A stretch of 64,000 nt of DNA from Peptoniphilus_A genitalis (lineage in GTDB: Bacteria > Bacillota > Clostridia > Tissierellales > Peptoniphilaceae), in assembly GCF_949769225.1 (NCBI RefSeq), contig NZ_CATKPB010000003.1. One strand, 5' to 3'. Under the pieces are notes generated by a model. That model saw only the letters and a list, made by a program, of their open reading frames with translations, did no database searches and had not been told where the DNA came from. This document shows, in pieces, positions 1 to 8,771 of this stretch; the stretch's first letter is position 1, and each line of letters starts with the position of its first letter. The translations under genes were made by a program, and so were the position numbers.

Positions 1-196
1 TAGTCCAAAATGATTTTTTTGAATTATTAGCACTATATTTAGTAGAAGAACAAGAACATCCGCACTTGAAACACTTGTCTGTACCTCTTGCTGTAGCGTA
101 CGCTTTTTCTCCTGAACACATACAAGCCATTGGAGTTGCACCGCCATTGTCAAAAACTTCGCTAGGTTTTCTTCCTAATGGATTTACTAGTTTCAT
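1..196 (-). CDS. Cys-rich RiPP (bacteriocin-like) precursor peptide, cut by left edge
   Basis: An open frame starts at ATG 196-194 behind a very strong ribosome site (GAGGAGGTGA, 201-210) and has no stop before the window edge, so at least 65 residues are encoded and the C-terminus is missing. The leader-like start reads MKLVNPLGRKPSEVF. The core has two Cys clusters, ACMC near residue 25 and CFKCGCSC near residues 45-52, followed by a Ser/Asn/Lys-rich stretch. It lies 53 bases downstream of a radical SAM/SPASM maturase, which makes it the probable substrate. Size, leader and Cys pattern fit the CLI_3235-type precursors known beside such maturases. Modification type (for example thioether bridges) and activity are inference. 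Confidence 0.72.
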   Translation of the reverse strand, partial: MKLVNPLGRKPSEVFDNGGATPMACMCSGEKAYATARGTDKCFKCGCSCSSTKYSANNSKKSFWT

Positions 197-249
197 TGTC
201 TCACCTCCTCATATTTTAGTTTTTCCAATTACAATTTATGATTATTGAC

Positions 250-1788
250 TTAACTAAAGTCATAATCATCCAATATTGATAAAGCTTCTGAATTTAATTC
301 TAAGATTTTATGATATAATTCAAGATTTTTTTCTATATATATCCTATTCATTATGCACTTACTGTGCCTTAATTTTAGATTTATACCTTCATGATCATAA
401 CAATTCATATAGCACATCCCACATAAATGCACCGCCCAACAATCATTGCAATATGGAATAGTTTGCTCACAATAATCTGTTACATAATGTTTTTTTATTT
501 TGCCTAAATCTAAACCTTCATAAACATTTCCTATGTCTGGTGCTTCTCCAAGTTTCTCGCATATTAAATATTCTCCTTTTGTTGTAACATACACCCTTCT
601 TGCTCCTGGAACACAACATCCGCACATATAATAAGACTCCATAGGACTATCAAATAACAACCTTCGATGTATCATTGCTAGCTCTTTAATAACATTATCC
701 TTGGCTATTATTTTTGATGTAATATTCTCATTTTCACTAGGACTTGCCCAGTCAAATAACGGATCAAAGTATCCTTTGATTTTTTTACTGTTGCAAATTA
801 TTTCTTCTTCAATAGGACTATCGATACCTAAATAATCCATTTCTTTATCCTTGGTTGCAACAAAAGAAGATGTGAAGACTACATCACTTGGTAACCATTC
901 TTGACTTTCAAAATAATGCTCTATACTGTTCAAGTCATGTTCATGATATTCTGATAAAACTGAATTTATTCCTAAAGATAATTTACTTCCATTTTTGCTA
1001 AATTCATTTATAATCAGTTTTGCTCCCCTTACAGCATCATCAAATGTTCCCTTGCCATCACCATAAACTCTGTATTTATCATTCATATATTTAGGACCAT
1101 CCAAACTTATGGTAATATGTATTCTTTCTCCTAACCTTGAAAAATAGTTAGCCATATCTCTATCCACTAGTGTTCCGTTAGTGGTCAAAGCGTAAGATAT
1201 ATTTTTTCCCTTAATTGTTTCACAATAATCTATACATTGTTTCAATAAATCAAACTTTAAAAGTGGCTCGCCGCCATAAAAGCTTACAAAAATCACCTTT
1301 TCATCTTGACTGTGTTCGATTAAATCATCTATTGCTAATTTTGCGACTTCAAAAGTCATATCATGATTTCCAAATTCTCTATATCCACCCTGCCCTTCCT
1401 GATAAATGCAATACTTACATCTCATATTACACTTTTCAGTTAATTCAAGAGTGATTTGAGCCCTGTTTCTAAGTAGTTGATTTTCCAAATCGCTAATCTG
1501 AACTCCTATATAAGAATTTAATTCTGGAGCTAGTAATATATTTTCGTTAATAATAGATTCGTAAACGTCTGATTTCGACTGACTACTAATTTTTACAGCT
1601 TCATCCCATTTATTATCAAGAATTAAATTTAATAAATCAAATACTTCAGGCTCGACTAGAAATATTTTCCCAGTACCTAAGTCATAAAAATATTTTTTAT
1701 TATTGCTTTCAAAGCAGCGGCCTAATCGTTTATAGTTCCTACATTGAATTTTACTTTTAATTTTATCCAATATGTCTTCCTTTATCAT
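250..1788 (-). CDS. radical SAM/SPASM peptide maturase (CcpM/CLI_3235-type)
   Basis: 512 residues. The radical SAM cluster motif CNMRCKYC (CX3CX2C) is at about residue 119. The C-terminal third carries a SPASM-type Cys set (CGCCVPGAR, then CEQTIPYCNDCWAVHLCGMC and a late Cys) that would bind auxiliary iron-sulfur clusters. An N-terminal region of about 100 residues could recognise the leader peptide. Such enzymes modify ribosomal peptides in the cytoplasm by SAM radical chemistry. The start has a clear AGGAGG site. The gene sits 111 bases after the histidine kinase and just before the Cys-rich precursor, so kinase, regulator, maturase and precursor read in one direction. Family is certain; the CLI_3235 subtype rests on context and recall. 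Confidence 0.88.
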   Translation of the reverse strand: MIKEDILDKIKSKIQCRNYKRLGRCFESNNKKYFYDLGTGKIFLVEPEVFDLLNLILDNKWDEAVKISSQSKSDVYESIINENILLAPELNSYIGVQISDLENQLLRNRAQITLELTEKCNMRCKYCIYQEGQGGYREFGNHDMTFEVAKLAIDDLIEHSQDEKVIFVSFYGGEPLLKFDLLKQCIDYCETIKGKNISYALTTNGTLVDRDMANYFSRLGERIHITISLDGPKYMNDKYRVYGDGKGTFDDAVRGAKLIINEFSKNGSKLSLGINSVLSEYHEHDLNSIEHYFESQEWLPSDVVFTSSFVATKDKEMDYLGIDSPIEEEIICNSKKIKGYFDPLFDWASPSENENITSKIIAKDNVIKELAMIHRRLLFDSPMESYYMCGCCVPGARRVYVTTKGEYLICEKLGEAPDIGNVYEGLDLGKIKKHYVTDYCEQTIPYCNDCWAVHLCGMCYMNCYDHEGINLKLRHSKCIMNRIYIEKNLELYHKILELNSEALSILDDYDFS

Positions 1789-1899
1789 TGCTGCCTCCTA
1801 ATATAAAAAATCTCCATGCTTGTTATAAATTATTATATAACTTTGCATGAAGACGTTTGTTCATAAATCCGCAAGAAAAAATGAATATTTTATGAAGTT

Positions 1900-3027
1900 T
1901 TAGTAGTCGCAAGATATTAAATTTGGTAGGAAAATTTTTATTATAAAGTTTCCACCTTGATATTCTGCTTTAATTGTACCACCCATATTTTCAATTATAG
2001 CTTTACTAATAGCTAAACCTAGACCACTTCCGCCTATATTGGGATTTCTAGATTGGTCTACTCTATAAAATCTATTAAACACTCTACTTAAATCTTTTTC
2101 AGAAATATATTCAGATTTATTTGATATCTCTATATTCAGTAATCCATCAGTAATTTTTGCTTTAATTTTAATAGTCGAAAATTCTTTTGTATACTTCACT
2201 GCATTAGTAATAATATTTACTAATGCTTTCGCCAGTTCTTCTAGATTTGCTATTATTCTAATACTATCATCCACATTTATATCAATAATTAGACCTTTGT
2301 TTGAGTACTCTGGATATAATTCGTCTGAAATTTGATCTAAGAATAATTTTAAATTCTCTTCTTTTTTAGATTTGTTTTTATGTTCAAAATTATATTTTGA
2401 GATATAAAATAAATCTTCTAGTTGTGATTGTACTTCGTAAGATTTTTCTAACAAAGTGTTTATATATTTATCACGTGATTTTTCAGACATATCATTATCA
2501 TTTTTTATAAGAGTCAAGAATCCTATGATTGATGATAAGGGTGTTCTAATATCGTGTGCAAAATCAGCAATCATTTCATCTTTAATTAAGTAATTGTTAC
2601 TATATCTATTTACTATTAAGTATTTTGTGCTCAATTCAGTAAGAGCTTCATAGAACTCCTCTCTTTTATCTTCTTCTGACAAATCTATATGATTAATATA
2701 ACATTTCATAATCCTTATACAATTTTTTTCAATATTTAATTTTGTGTTCTTTTCTATAAAATAGCCTGTTATTATATATGTTAAAACTAATATAATAAGA
2801 ATTAGGCAAATAAAAATTAAAATATCAGATTTTAGCTTACCCCATAAAAGAATTCCACTAATTCCTTCAATATTATCACTAACATAAGAATCCTTCATAT
2901 ATATGCTTATAAATTTATTTCCTAATTCAAATGATGCTGTATAATTAATCGCTTTCAAAATAATAATTATTATTGACATTACAAAGAAAATTATTGCTAA
3001 TTTTTTTAACCATTTTTTCTTATTCAA
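1900..3027 (-). CDS. membrane sensor histidine kinase
   Basis: 375 residues with two membrane segments (about residues 9-30 and 70-92) flanking a short extracytoplasmic part of roughly 40 residues. The H-box FAHDIRTPLSS is near residue 160, the N-box NIITNAVKYT near 265 and the G-box GGSGLGLAIS near 335. This is a complete HisKA/HATPase kinase of the VanS/PhoR type. It overlaps the response regulator gene by 8 bases and is translated after it. The short sensor domain fits detection at the membrane, as in peptide- or antibiotic-sensing kinases. Its place upstream of the peptide maturase suggests that it controls the RiPP genes, which is inference. Confidence 0.9.
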   Translation of the reverse strand: MNKKKWLKKLAIIFFVMSIIIIILKAINYTASFELGNKFISIYMKDSYVSDNIEGISGILLWGKLKSDILIFICLILIILVLTYIITGYFIEKNTKLNIEKNCIRIMKCYINHIDLSEEDKREEFYEALTELSTKYLIVNRYSNNYLIKDEMIADFAHDIRTPLSSIIGFLTLIKNDNDMSEKSRDKYINTLLEKSYEVQSQLEDLFYISKYNFEHKNKSKKEENLKLFLDQISDELYPEYSNKGLIIDINVDDSIRIIANLEELAKALVNIITNAVKYTKEFSTIKIKAKITDGLLNIEISNKSEYISEKDLSRVFNRFYRVDQSRNPNIGGSGLGLAISKAIIENMGGTIKAEYQGGNFIIKIFLPNLISCDY

Positions 3028-3697
3028 TTTTATACCCTACTCCCCATATAGTTTTTAAAAAACTACAATCCTCTCCTAATTGTTTTATTTTTGTTCTTAT
3101 GTTTCTAATATGCACACTCACAGTATTTGAGTCTTTTTCAAGATACTCTTCCCCCCATACACTTTCAAAAATATTTTCAGAGGAAATAACTTGGTTTGTT
3201 TTCTCCATCAATGTCTTCATGATTTTAAACTCTACAGGAGTAAGACAAAGACAATGATTATTGATTGAAAATTCATGAGTGGATTCATTTATGTTTAAAT
3301 TTCTATAAGTGATTGATTGTAGCACATTTTCGTGAACTTCTTTATTCATCAAATGAATTTTTAACCTTTGTACCAATTCGGCTATGTCAAAAGGTTTTTT
3401 TACATAATCACTTGCTCCAGAATATAATCCTGTCAAAACGTCATTTTGTTCTGTTTTAGCTGTAAGTAAGATAATAGGATAGTCATATTTTTCTTTTAAA
3501 ATTTTTAGAATAGATAGTCCATCTACTTGTGGCATCATGATGTCCAAAATAAGGCCATCTACAGGATTTCTTAATAGATATTCCAATCCTTTTTTCGAAT
3601 CTACAAAAGCTACAACTTCATAATCTTCACGTACTAAACAGGCTGTTAGAAGTTCAACGATTGAAATATCATCATCTATAATCGCTATTTTACTCAT
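3020..3697 (-). CDS. OmpR/PhoB-family response regulator
   Basis: 225 residues. The receiver domain (1-115) has the acidic pair near residue 8-9 (IIDDD), the phospho-acceptor Asp in LILDIMMPQVDG (near 53) and the conserved Lys in VKKPFD (near 101). A C-terminal winged helix (about 130-225) carries the SVHIRNIRTKI recognition helix. It is first in the pair with the kinase. A promoter with -10 TATAAT at 3742-3747 lies upstream. Likely targets are the maturase/precursor genes downstream, not shown by the sequence. Confidence 0.92.
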   Translation of the reverse strand: MSKIAIIDDDISIVELLTACLVREDYEVVAFVDSKKGLEYLLRNPVDGLILDIMMPQVDGLSILKILKEKYDYPIILLTAKTEQNDVLTGLYSGASDYVKKPFDIAELVQRLKIHLMNKEVHENVLQSITYRNLNINESTHEFSINNHCLCLTPVEFKIMKTLMEKTNQVISSENIFESVWGEEYLEKDSNTVSVHIRNIRTKIKQLGEDCSFLKTIWGVGYKIE

Positions 3698-3741
3698 TGT
3701 TAATCACCGTCAAAATTTTTTCTTGCTTATTCTTAGTTACA

Positions 3742-3770
3742 ATTATACTATTTTTCAATTTGTTTTTAAA
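3742..3770 (-). promoter_or_regulatory. candidate promoter of the two-component/RiPP genes
   Basis: On the minus strand a perfect -10 (TATAAT, 3742-3747) is preceded, with a 17-base spacer, by TTTAAA (3765-3770), a weak -35. It lies 45 bases upstream of the response regulator start. Confidence 0.4.
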
Positions 3771-3807
3771 CATGATTTGTTAACTGGTAATATAAAAGAA
3801 AAGATAT

Positions 3808-3813
3808 TATAAT
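3808..3813 (+). promoter_or_regulatory. candidate -10 element for the mob genes
   Basis: TATAAT on the plus strand, embedded in a small inverted repeat ATATTA-taatc-TAATAT. No good -35 is visible at 16-18 bases. It is the only convincing -10 upstream of mobC and lies before the hairpin at 3852-3887, so any transcript would pass through that hairpin. Confidence 0.3.
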
Positions 3814-3851
3814 CTAATATAGCTGAGGATTGAAAAAAACAGTCACATTTA

Positions 3852-3887
3852 AAAGCAGAGCAGCCAAATCTATGGTTGCTCTGCTTT
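3852..3887 (+). terminator. strong hairpin with T-tract upstream of mobC (attenuator-like)
   Basis: An 11-bp perfect stem (AAAGCAGAGCA with TGCTCTGCTTT), extended by GCC/GGT, has an 8-base loop and is followed by CTTTTA. It has the form of a rho-independent terminator on the plus strand, but no plus-strand gene precedes it, so it may attenuate transcription into mobC. A relaxase-related structure in an oriT upstream of mobC is the alternative. Confidence 0.6.
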
Positions 3888-3945
3888 CTTTTACTATAGA
3901 AATTTAAGAATTAAAAAAACAACTAATTTATAAGGAGATGATTAT

Positions 3946-4314
3946 ATGACAAATCGAGAAAGACCTAATGGTATTTATATCATGCTATCAGATGAAGAAA
4001 AAGAAATTTTGAATGAAAAATATAAGTTGTCAGAATGTAAATCCCTAAGACAATTTATTTTAAAATGTATCCTAGAAAAAGAGATATTTGTTTTGGATAT
4101 GAATCCTTTTAGAGAAATGTCTTCTTCTATAGGTAGGACTACGGGATCAATTAATCAAATTGCTAAACGCACAAATCAAACTGGTATGATTTATAAAGAG
4201 GATATAGACGACTTAAAGAAATTACTTAAAGAGCAAAATAAAATGATTATAGAGATGAGAAAGAAACTCTTCAATACCTCTTTCCCTTCCACTAAATCTT
4301 TGGAGGAAAAATAA
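3946..4314 (+). CDS. mobC: MobC-type relaxosome accessory protein
   Basis: 122 residues. An N-terminal ribbon-helix-helix-like part is followed by the MobC signature around IGRTTGSINQIAKRTNQTG (about residues 63-83) and a Lys/Glu-rich helical tail. MobC proteins bind near oriT and help the relaxase open and nick the DNA. The start is set by TAAGGAG 9 bases upstream. Its stop overlaps the relaxase start as TAATG, so the two are translationally coupled. It is on the plus strand, opposite to nearly everything else in the window, so oriT probably lies in the 248-base gap upstream. Confidence 0.88.
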   Translation: MTNRERPNGIYIMLSDEEKEILNEKYKLSECKSLRQFILKCILEKEIFVLDMNPFREMSSSIGRTTGSINQIAKRTNQTGMIYKEDIDDLKKLLKEQNKMIIEMRKKLFNTSFPSTKSLEEK

Positions 4315-5669
4315 TGGCGGTTACAAAAATACACCCTATTAAATCCACCCTTAATTTGGCCTTGGATTATATAATGGATAAAGATAAAACAGATGAACAA
4401 ATTTTAATCTCTTCTTTTTTGTGCAATCCTGATACTGCTCATTTAGAATTTGAGCAGACTAGAGCTGAGTGTAATTCAAAAACAAAAGTCCTAGCAAGAC
4501 ATTTAATACAAGCTTTTCTTCCTGGTGAAGTTACACCAGATATTGCTCATGAAATTGGAATACAACTTTGTGAAGAAATTTTAAAAGGAGAATATGAATA
4601 TGTTCTAACCACTCACATTGATAAGGGCCATATTCATAATCATATACTTTTTAGTAATGTCAATTTCAAAACTGGCAAGGCCTATCAAAGTAATAAGAAG
4701 TCTTATCACCAAATTAGAAATATAAGTGATGAGCTATGTGAAAAATATCATCTCAGTGTTATTGATGAAGAGTATAGACAGTTTAAAAAGCTTTACTCTA
4801 CCAAAGGTAAATCATATAAGGAGTATATGGAATTTAAGAAAGGTAATTCCTGGAAATATAAATTACAAGTAGCTATAGACAAGGCTGTTTTAATGTCAAA
4901 CTCTTATGACAATTTTTTAAAGATTATGGAGTCATTCAACTATGAAATTAAGTTTGGGAAATATATCTCTTTTAAGCACAAAAATCAAACTAGATTTACC
5001 AGATCAAAAACCATTGGACCTGATTATACCGAAGAAGAAATCAAAAAGCGTATCAAGAGTCTTGATAAAAATAAAATTCATAATTCAACTTATAATCTTG
5101 AAAAGAAATCTTTAAGACATAGAAACCTAGTAAGCATAAATAAAAATCCCAAAGTTAAAAGGTCTATAGGCTATGAAGTATGGGCTAATAGATTTAATAT
5201 GAAACTTACTGCTGAAACATTAAATGAACTTAGAAAAAATAATATTAAGGACTATTCCGAATTAGAAAGTCTTATCCAAAATCAAGCGTCAGAGAGACAA
5301 AATACCTTAATAGAAATCAAAAAAATTGAAAAGGAAATGGATGATATTAAAGAAGTAGTAGAAGAACTCCATCTCTTAAAAATTTACAAAAAAACTTATG
5401 ATGCCTACCAGTCTGATCCCAACGATAAAGATTTTTATGAAACCTATAAATATCAAATTACCTTATATGAAAAGGCTTATAAAAATTTATTAGAAAAGGG
5501 GCTAGTTAATTCTAATATCCATTCTCTTTCAGAAAAGTTTAAAAAATTATCTTCAGACAAGTCTAAAAAGATGAAGGATTATGAAGTGCTAAACGCTAAA
5601 ATAAACGAATGCTATTCTTTAAAGAAGACTATTGAACAATATCAGGAAATAAATAAGGAAAGGTTCTGA
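4314..5669 (+). CDS. MobP-type relaxase
   Basis: 451 residues. The N-terminal relaxase domain (1-about 200) has motif I with the candidate catalytic Tyr in LALDYIM, an ARHLIQAF motif near residue 61, and the metal-binding three-His motif HIDKGHIHNH near residues 100-109. The C-terminal half is Lys/Glu-rich and helical. Relaxases nick oriT, bind the 5' end covalently and pilot the strand through the type IV channel. It follows mobC with a one-base overlap behind a GGAGG site and ends before a bidirectional terminator. It is the only relaxase in the window and so is probably the one served by the VirB4/VirD4 genes on the right. Confidence 0.9.
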   Translation: MAVTKIHPIKSTLNLALDYIMDKDKTDEQILISSFLCNPDTAHLEFEQTRAECNSKTKVLARHLIQAFLPGEVTPDIAHEIGIQLCEEILKGEYEYVLTTHIDKGHIHNHILFSNVNFKTGKAYQSNKKSYHQIRNISDELCEKYHLSVIDEEYRQFKKLYSTKGKSYKEYMEFKKGNSWKYKLQVAIDKAVLMSNSYDNFLKIMESFNYEIKFGKYISFKHKNQTRFTRSKTIGPDYTEEEIKKRIKSLDKNKIHNSTYNLEKKSLRHRNLVSINKNPKVKRSIGYEVWANRFNMKLTAETLNELRKNNIKDYSELESLIQNQASERQNTLIEIKKIEKEMDDIKEVVEELHLLKIYKKTYDAYQSDPNDKDFYETYKYQITLYEKAYKNLLEKGLVNSNIHSLSEKFKKLSSDKSKKMKDYEVLNAKINECYSLKKTIEQYQEINKERF

Positions 5670-5706
5670 AGCATCTTTTACTAATCTCTCATTTGTAGCA
5701 AGCACA

Positions 5707-5726
5707 GTAAGTGCATATGCACTTAC
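5707..5726. repeat. perfect 20-bp palindrome after the relaxase gene
   Basis: GTAAGTGCAT followed directly by its reverse complement. It lies 38 bases after the relaxase stop and just before the terminator. It could be a protein-binding site or an extra RNA hairpin with no loop to spare. No copy was noticed elsewhere in the window. Confidence 0.7.
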
Positions 5727-5734
5727 AAAAAAAT

Positions 5735-5766
5735 AAACTTGGCAAAAAAAATTCTCTGCCAAGTTT
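5735..5766. terminator. bidirectional rho-independent terminator
   Basis: A 10-bp perfect stem AAACTTGGCA / TGCCAAGTTT with a 12-base loop. On the plus strand it is followed by TATTAATTTTT, and on the minus strand by ATTTTTTT. It separates the convergent relaxase and transporter transcripts. A second small hairpin (TTTGGGA-TTC-TCCCAAA, 5777-5793) lies beside it. Confidence 0.85.
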
Positions 5767-5808
5767 TATTAATTTTTGGGATTCTCCCAAACCCGATTTA
5801 AACACTTT

Positions 5809-5907
5809 CTAGACATTTAATTTTTTGTGTTCTATTGCTTTTTTACTAGCTAAAGTTAAAACAATCCCTAAAATTGTTAATCCTATTGCTAAGCTTTTCT
5901 TTTTCAT
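5809..5907 (-). CDS. 32-residue single-span membrane peptide
   Basis: A short frame starts with ATG 5907 behind AGGAGA, 20 bases after the MATE gene stop. It encodes MKKKSLAIGLTILGIVLTLA and a basic tail ending KKLNV: a Lys-rich start, one hydrophobic span of about 15 residues and a charged C-terminus. It closes the transporter operon before the terminator. I do not recognise the family. Small single-span peptides can be transporter subunits or regulators, or type I toxin-like, but nothing shows this. Existence rests on the ribosome site and the membrane-like composition. Confidence 0.5.
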   Translation of the reverse strand: MKKKSLAIGLTILGIVLTLASKKAIEHKKLNV

Positions 5908-5927
5908 TATCTTCTCCTCTCACGTTT

Positions 5928-7262
5928 TCATGCTTGATAAAAATTTCGAATAGTCTTTTTATATTTCCAAAGTCCAATCAAAAATACAATGAAATCTGGT
6001 ATTGGTTCTGCTAACCATACACCTGTAAGTCCAAGTAATTTTGGAAGTATAAAGACAGCAGGCACAAATAAGATGATTTGCCTTAGCATAACTAACAACC
6101 CTGCTGATTTTCCATTTCCTACTGCTTGGAAGAATGTGATACACATAATCATAATGCCATAAGTTATAAAAGCACTATAAAATGTTCTAAAACCTGGTAT
6201 TCCTTGAATCAATACTTGACCTTCTAATCCAAATAAGCCTAAAAGTTTTCCAGTAAAGATTAATGACGGAATCCAGAATGTAGCTGCCAAAATAGTTGCA
6301 TTAATAGTGAAAACTTTGAATATTTCTTTTACCCTATCATAGTTTTTAGCTCCAAAGTTTGCTCCTATAGCTGGTTGTAAACCTTGACTCATACCCCATA
6401 ATGGGATAAATGAGAAAGAGAACACTCTAAGAGATGCGGCCATAATTGAGCCAGCACTTTCTCCACCATTTGCAAAAGCGGAATTGTACAAAAGAGTTTG
6501 TTGCAATATGGATAATACTTGAAACAGCATAGCAGAAACTCCAACTCCGAACATCTCATTATAGATAGCCTTGTCTGCTTTTATGCCTTTTATTTTAACT
6601 GTCTTGTTTTTCTTTTTGAAATAATAAATTGTCATGAGAGCTTGGATAATCTGTGCTATAACAGTAGCAATCGCCGCTCCCTCTATTCCTTTATCACCCA
6701 TTGTTCTCATAAAAATAGGGTCTAGTACAATATTTATCAAAGCACCTGTTCCCATTATTATCATGGCATCTTTCATCAGGCCCTCACCACGAAGTACCAT
6801 GTTGGAAGCCTGGGTAAAGTTGACAAAGAATGAGCCTATGAAAATAATTTTCATATATCTAACTGCAAGAGCTTGGATATCCGGTGTTGCTCCCATAATT
6901 GAAAGCAATTGGTTGGTAAATATAAGCCCAAGTACAGTAACAATGGCTGATAATAAGACAACCCAAAACAGGAGATTACTCATTATCTTATCTATTGTCT
7001 GTTGATCTTTACGCCCCATAGCTCTGGACAATATTGATGCTGAACCTACACCTATTAGTGTGGATATCCCCGAGTTGATATAAGTCATTGGCATAGATAT
7101 GCCCACAGCTGTCATAGCCTGCTGACCTAATATCTGTCCAGCAAATATTCCATCCATTAGAGGGTATAAGCCAATAACCACCATACCGATAATAGCGGGA
7201 ACAGAAAGTTCTAACATAAGTTTAAAAGGTTTTTCTTTTAATAATTTATCTTCTTTTTCCAT
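5928..7262 (-). CDS. MATE-family efflux transporter
   Basis: 444 residues with about 12 membrane segments in two six-helix halves, starting MEKEDKLLKEKPFKLMLELSVPAIIGMV in family style (cytoplasmic acidic/basic start, then the Pro-containing helix 1). MATE carriers export organic molecules in exchange for Na+ or H+. It is the last full gene of the TetR-ABC-ECF operon. In a siderophore locus the obvious role is export of the apo-product, but multidrug export is equally compatible with the sequence. It starts 28 bases after the ECF ATPase stop with a modest AAGGT ribosome site. Confidence 0.9.
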   Translation of the reverse strand: MEKEDKLLKEKPFKLMLELSVPAIIGMVVIGLYPLMDGIFAGQILGQQAMTAVGISMPMTYINSGISTLIGVGSASILSRAMGRKDQQTIDKIMSNLLFWVVLLSAIVTVLGLIFTNQLLSIMGATPDIQALAVRYMKIIFIGSFFVNFTQASNMVLRGEGLMKDAMIIMGTGALINIVLDPIFMRTMGDKGIEGAAIATVIAQIIQALMTIYYFKKKNKTVKIKGIKADKAIYNEMFGVGVSAMLFQVLSILQQTLLYNSAFANGGESAGSIMAASLRVFSFSFIPLWGMSQGLQPAIGANFGAKNYDRVKEIFKVFTINATILAATFWIPSLIFTGKLLGLFGLEGQVLIQGIPGFRTFYSAFITYGIMIMCITFFQAVGNGKSAGLLVMLRQIILFVPAVFILPKLLGLTGVWLAEPIPDFIVFLIGLWKYKKTIRNFYQA

Positions 7263-7289
7263 TATATTTTACCTTAAATTTGAAAGTAA

Positions 7290-8771
7290 TTATTGATTTT
7301 GTATTTTAAAGAAATCATTTAATTTGTGAATATTTTCTTCAGTATAGTTTCCTGACCATTCCACATGTCCGTTTTCCAAAAAAATAAAATAATCACAACA
7401 CTCCTTTAGTAATTCAGGATCATGAGTGATGAGGAAAACAGTTTTATCTTTCATCTGCTTTAAACTTTGAGCCACATCTAACATATTATGATAATCCAGA
7501 CCAGAGGTAGGTTCATCTAATATTAGTATGCGACTATTTGAAGCAAGGGCACTAGCTAAAGCTACTCTTTGCTTTTGTCCTCCAGATAGCGACATGGGAT
7601 GGAGCTCTTTTAATTCCAACAAATTAAATTGAGCTAAAATCTTATCTACTTGTCCACTTATTTCATCTGAACTAAGGCTAAGTGAAATTTCCTCTTTGAC
7701 ACTTTCTGTAAAGAGTTGGTGATTCACATCTTGCATGACCATATAAGAAATCTCAAGCCTTTCTTTGCTATCGTAGCTTTTTCCTTCCAAGGTCATTATC
7801 CCTGTTGATTCTTCTGCAATACCACACAGACAATTGGCAAAGGTAGATTTTCCAGCACCATTTTTCCCAAGAATTCCTATTATATGTTTTCTAGGAAGAT
7901 CTAGACGATTAATTTCTAATCCAACCACTTTATTGTAATATGCACAAAAATTATCAAGTGCTATTTCATTGGTATACTCAATGTCTTTACTCTCAAACTT
8001 AGGAATATTAGAAGATCTTAATCCCATCTCGTGCAACTTCTTGTCTGAAATATCTTTAAATTCCTCAATGCTATAATCCTTGCTAATTCGACCATCTTTC
8101 ATATAAATAACTCGGTCGACCAAGTCCATTAAATAAAACAACCTATGTTCAGCTATGATAATTGTTTTGCCTTGTTGTTTCCAATATTTAAGTATATTTT
8201 TTAAATCATAAATGCTTTCAATGTCTAAATTTGATGAAGGTTCATCTAAAACTAAAATAGGAGCTTCCATCACAGCTGTAGATGCACAAGCAATTTTTTG
8301 CTTTTCACCACCTGATAAATTAAATAGATTCCTATCTAACAGTTCATGAATGTTTAATGCATAAGCTACCTTTCCTATCCTGTCACGCATCTCCATTCTA
8401 TCAACACCCATATTCTCAAGTCCAAAAGCTATTTCACTTGTAGAATCCACATTAAAAAATTGTGATTTTGGGTTTTGAAATACAGAGCCGACAACCTTTG
8501 AAAGTGATTGAATACTAGTTTGTCCTACTTTTTCTCCATTGATCTCCACTTCACCTTGTAAATCTCCCGTATAATATTCAGGGGAAAGGCCATTAATTAG
8601 TCTCGTTATAGTAGTTTTTCCACATCCAGACTCACCTGTTAGTAGTACAAATTCTCCTTCTTCAATGGATAAACATATATTAAAAACGCCAACTTGTCTT
8701 TCTTTGCTTTTATAGGTAAAGCTAGCATTGTTAAATTTTATCATCTCTTTCCCCCTCATACTAAAGCCCAA
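7290..8771 (-). CDS. ECF transporter ATPase with two fused nucleotide-binding domains
   Basis: Two ABC ATPase domains in one chain. The first has Walker A GESGCGKT (about residue 47) and LDEPSSNLD, the second Walker A GKNGAGKST (about residue 304) and LDEPTSGLD, each with an LSGG signature. This is the fused EcfA-A' arrangement (YkoD/MptB-like) that energises an EcfT plus S-component importer. The longest frame starts at 8771, but better starts are ATG 8759 (overlapping the EcfT stop as ATGA) or ATG 8744, which has AGGGGG about 9 bases upstream. It lies directly after EcfT and S-component genes, so a complete group II ECF importer is encoded. Confidence 0.92.
   Translation of the reverse strand: MGFSMRGKEMIKFNNASFTYKSKERQVGVFNICLSIEEGEFVLLTGESGCGKTTITRLINGLSPEYYTGDLQGEVEINGEKVGQTSIQSLSKVVGSVFQNPKSQFFNVDSTSEIAFGLENMGVDRMEMRDRIGKVAYALNIHELLDRNLFNLSGGEKQKIACASTAVMEAPILVLDEPSSNLDIESIYDLKNILKYWKQQGKTIIIAEHRLFYLMDLVDRVIYMKDGRISKDYSIEEFKDISDKKLHEMGLRSSNIPKFESKDIEYTNEIALDNFCAYYNKVVGLEINRLDLPRKHIIGILGKNGAGKSTFANCLCGIAEESTGIMTLEGKSYDSKERLEISYMVMQDVNHQLFTESVKEEISLSLSSDEISGQVDKILAQFNLLELKELHPMSLSGGQKQRVALASALASNSRILILDEPTSGLDYHNMLDVAQSLKQMKDKTVFLITHDPELLKECCDYFIFLENGHVEWSGNYTEENIHKLNDFFKIQNQ

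Noticed and set aside
66..248. 60-residue plus-strand ORF at the left edge
   Set aside because: Antisense to the Cys-rich precursor, which has a strong ribosome site and maturase context.
6519..7005. Plus-strand ORFs within the MATE gene
   Set aside because: Antisense shadows without ribosome sites or domains, as with the other short plus-strand frames across the window.
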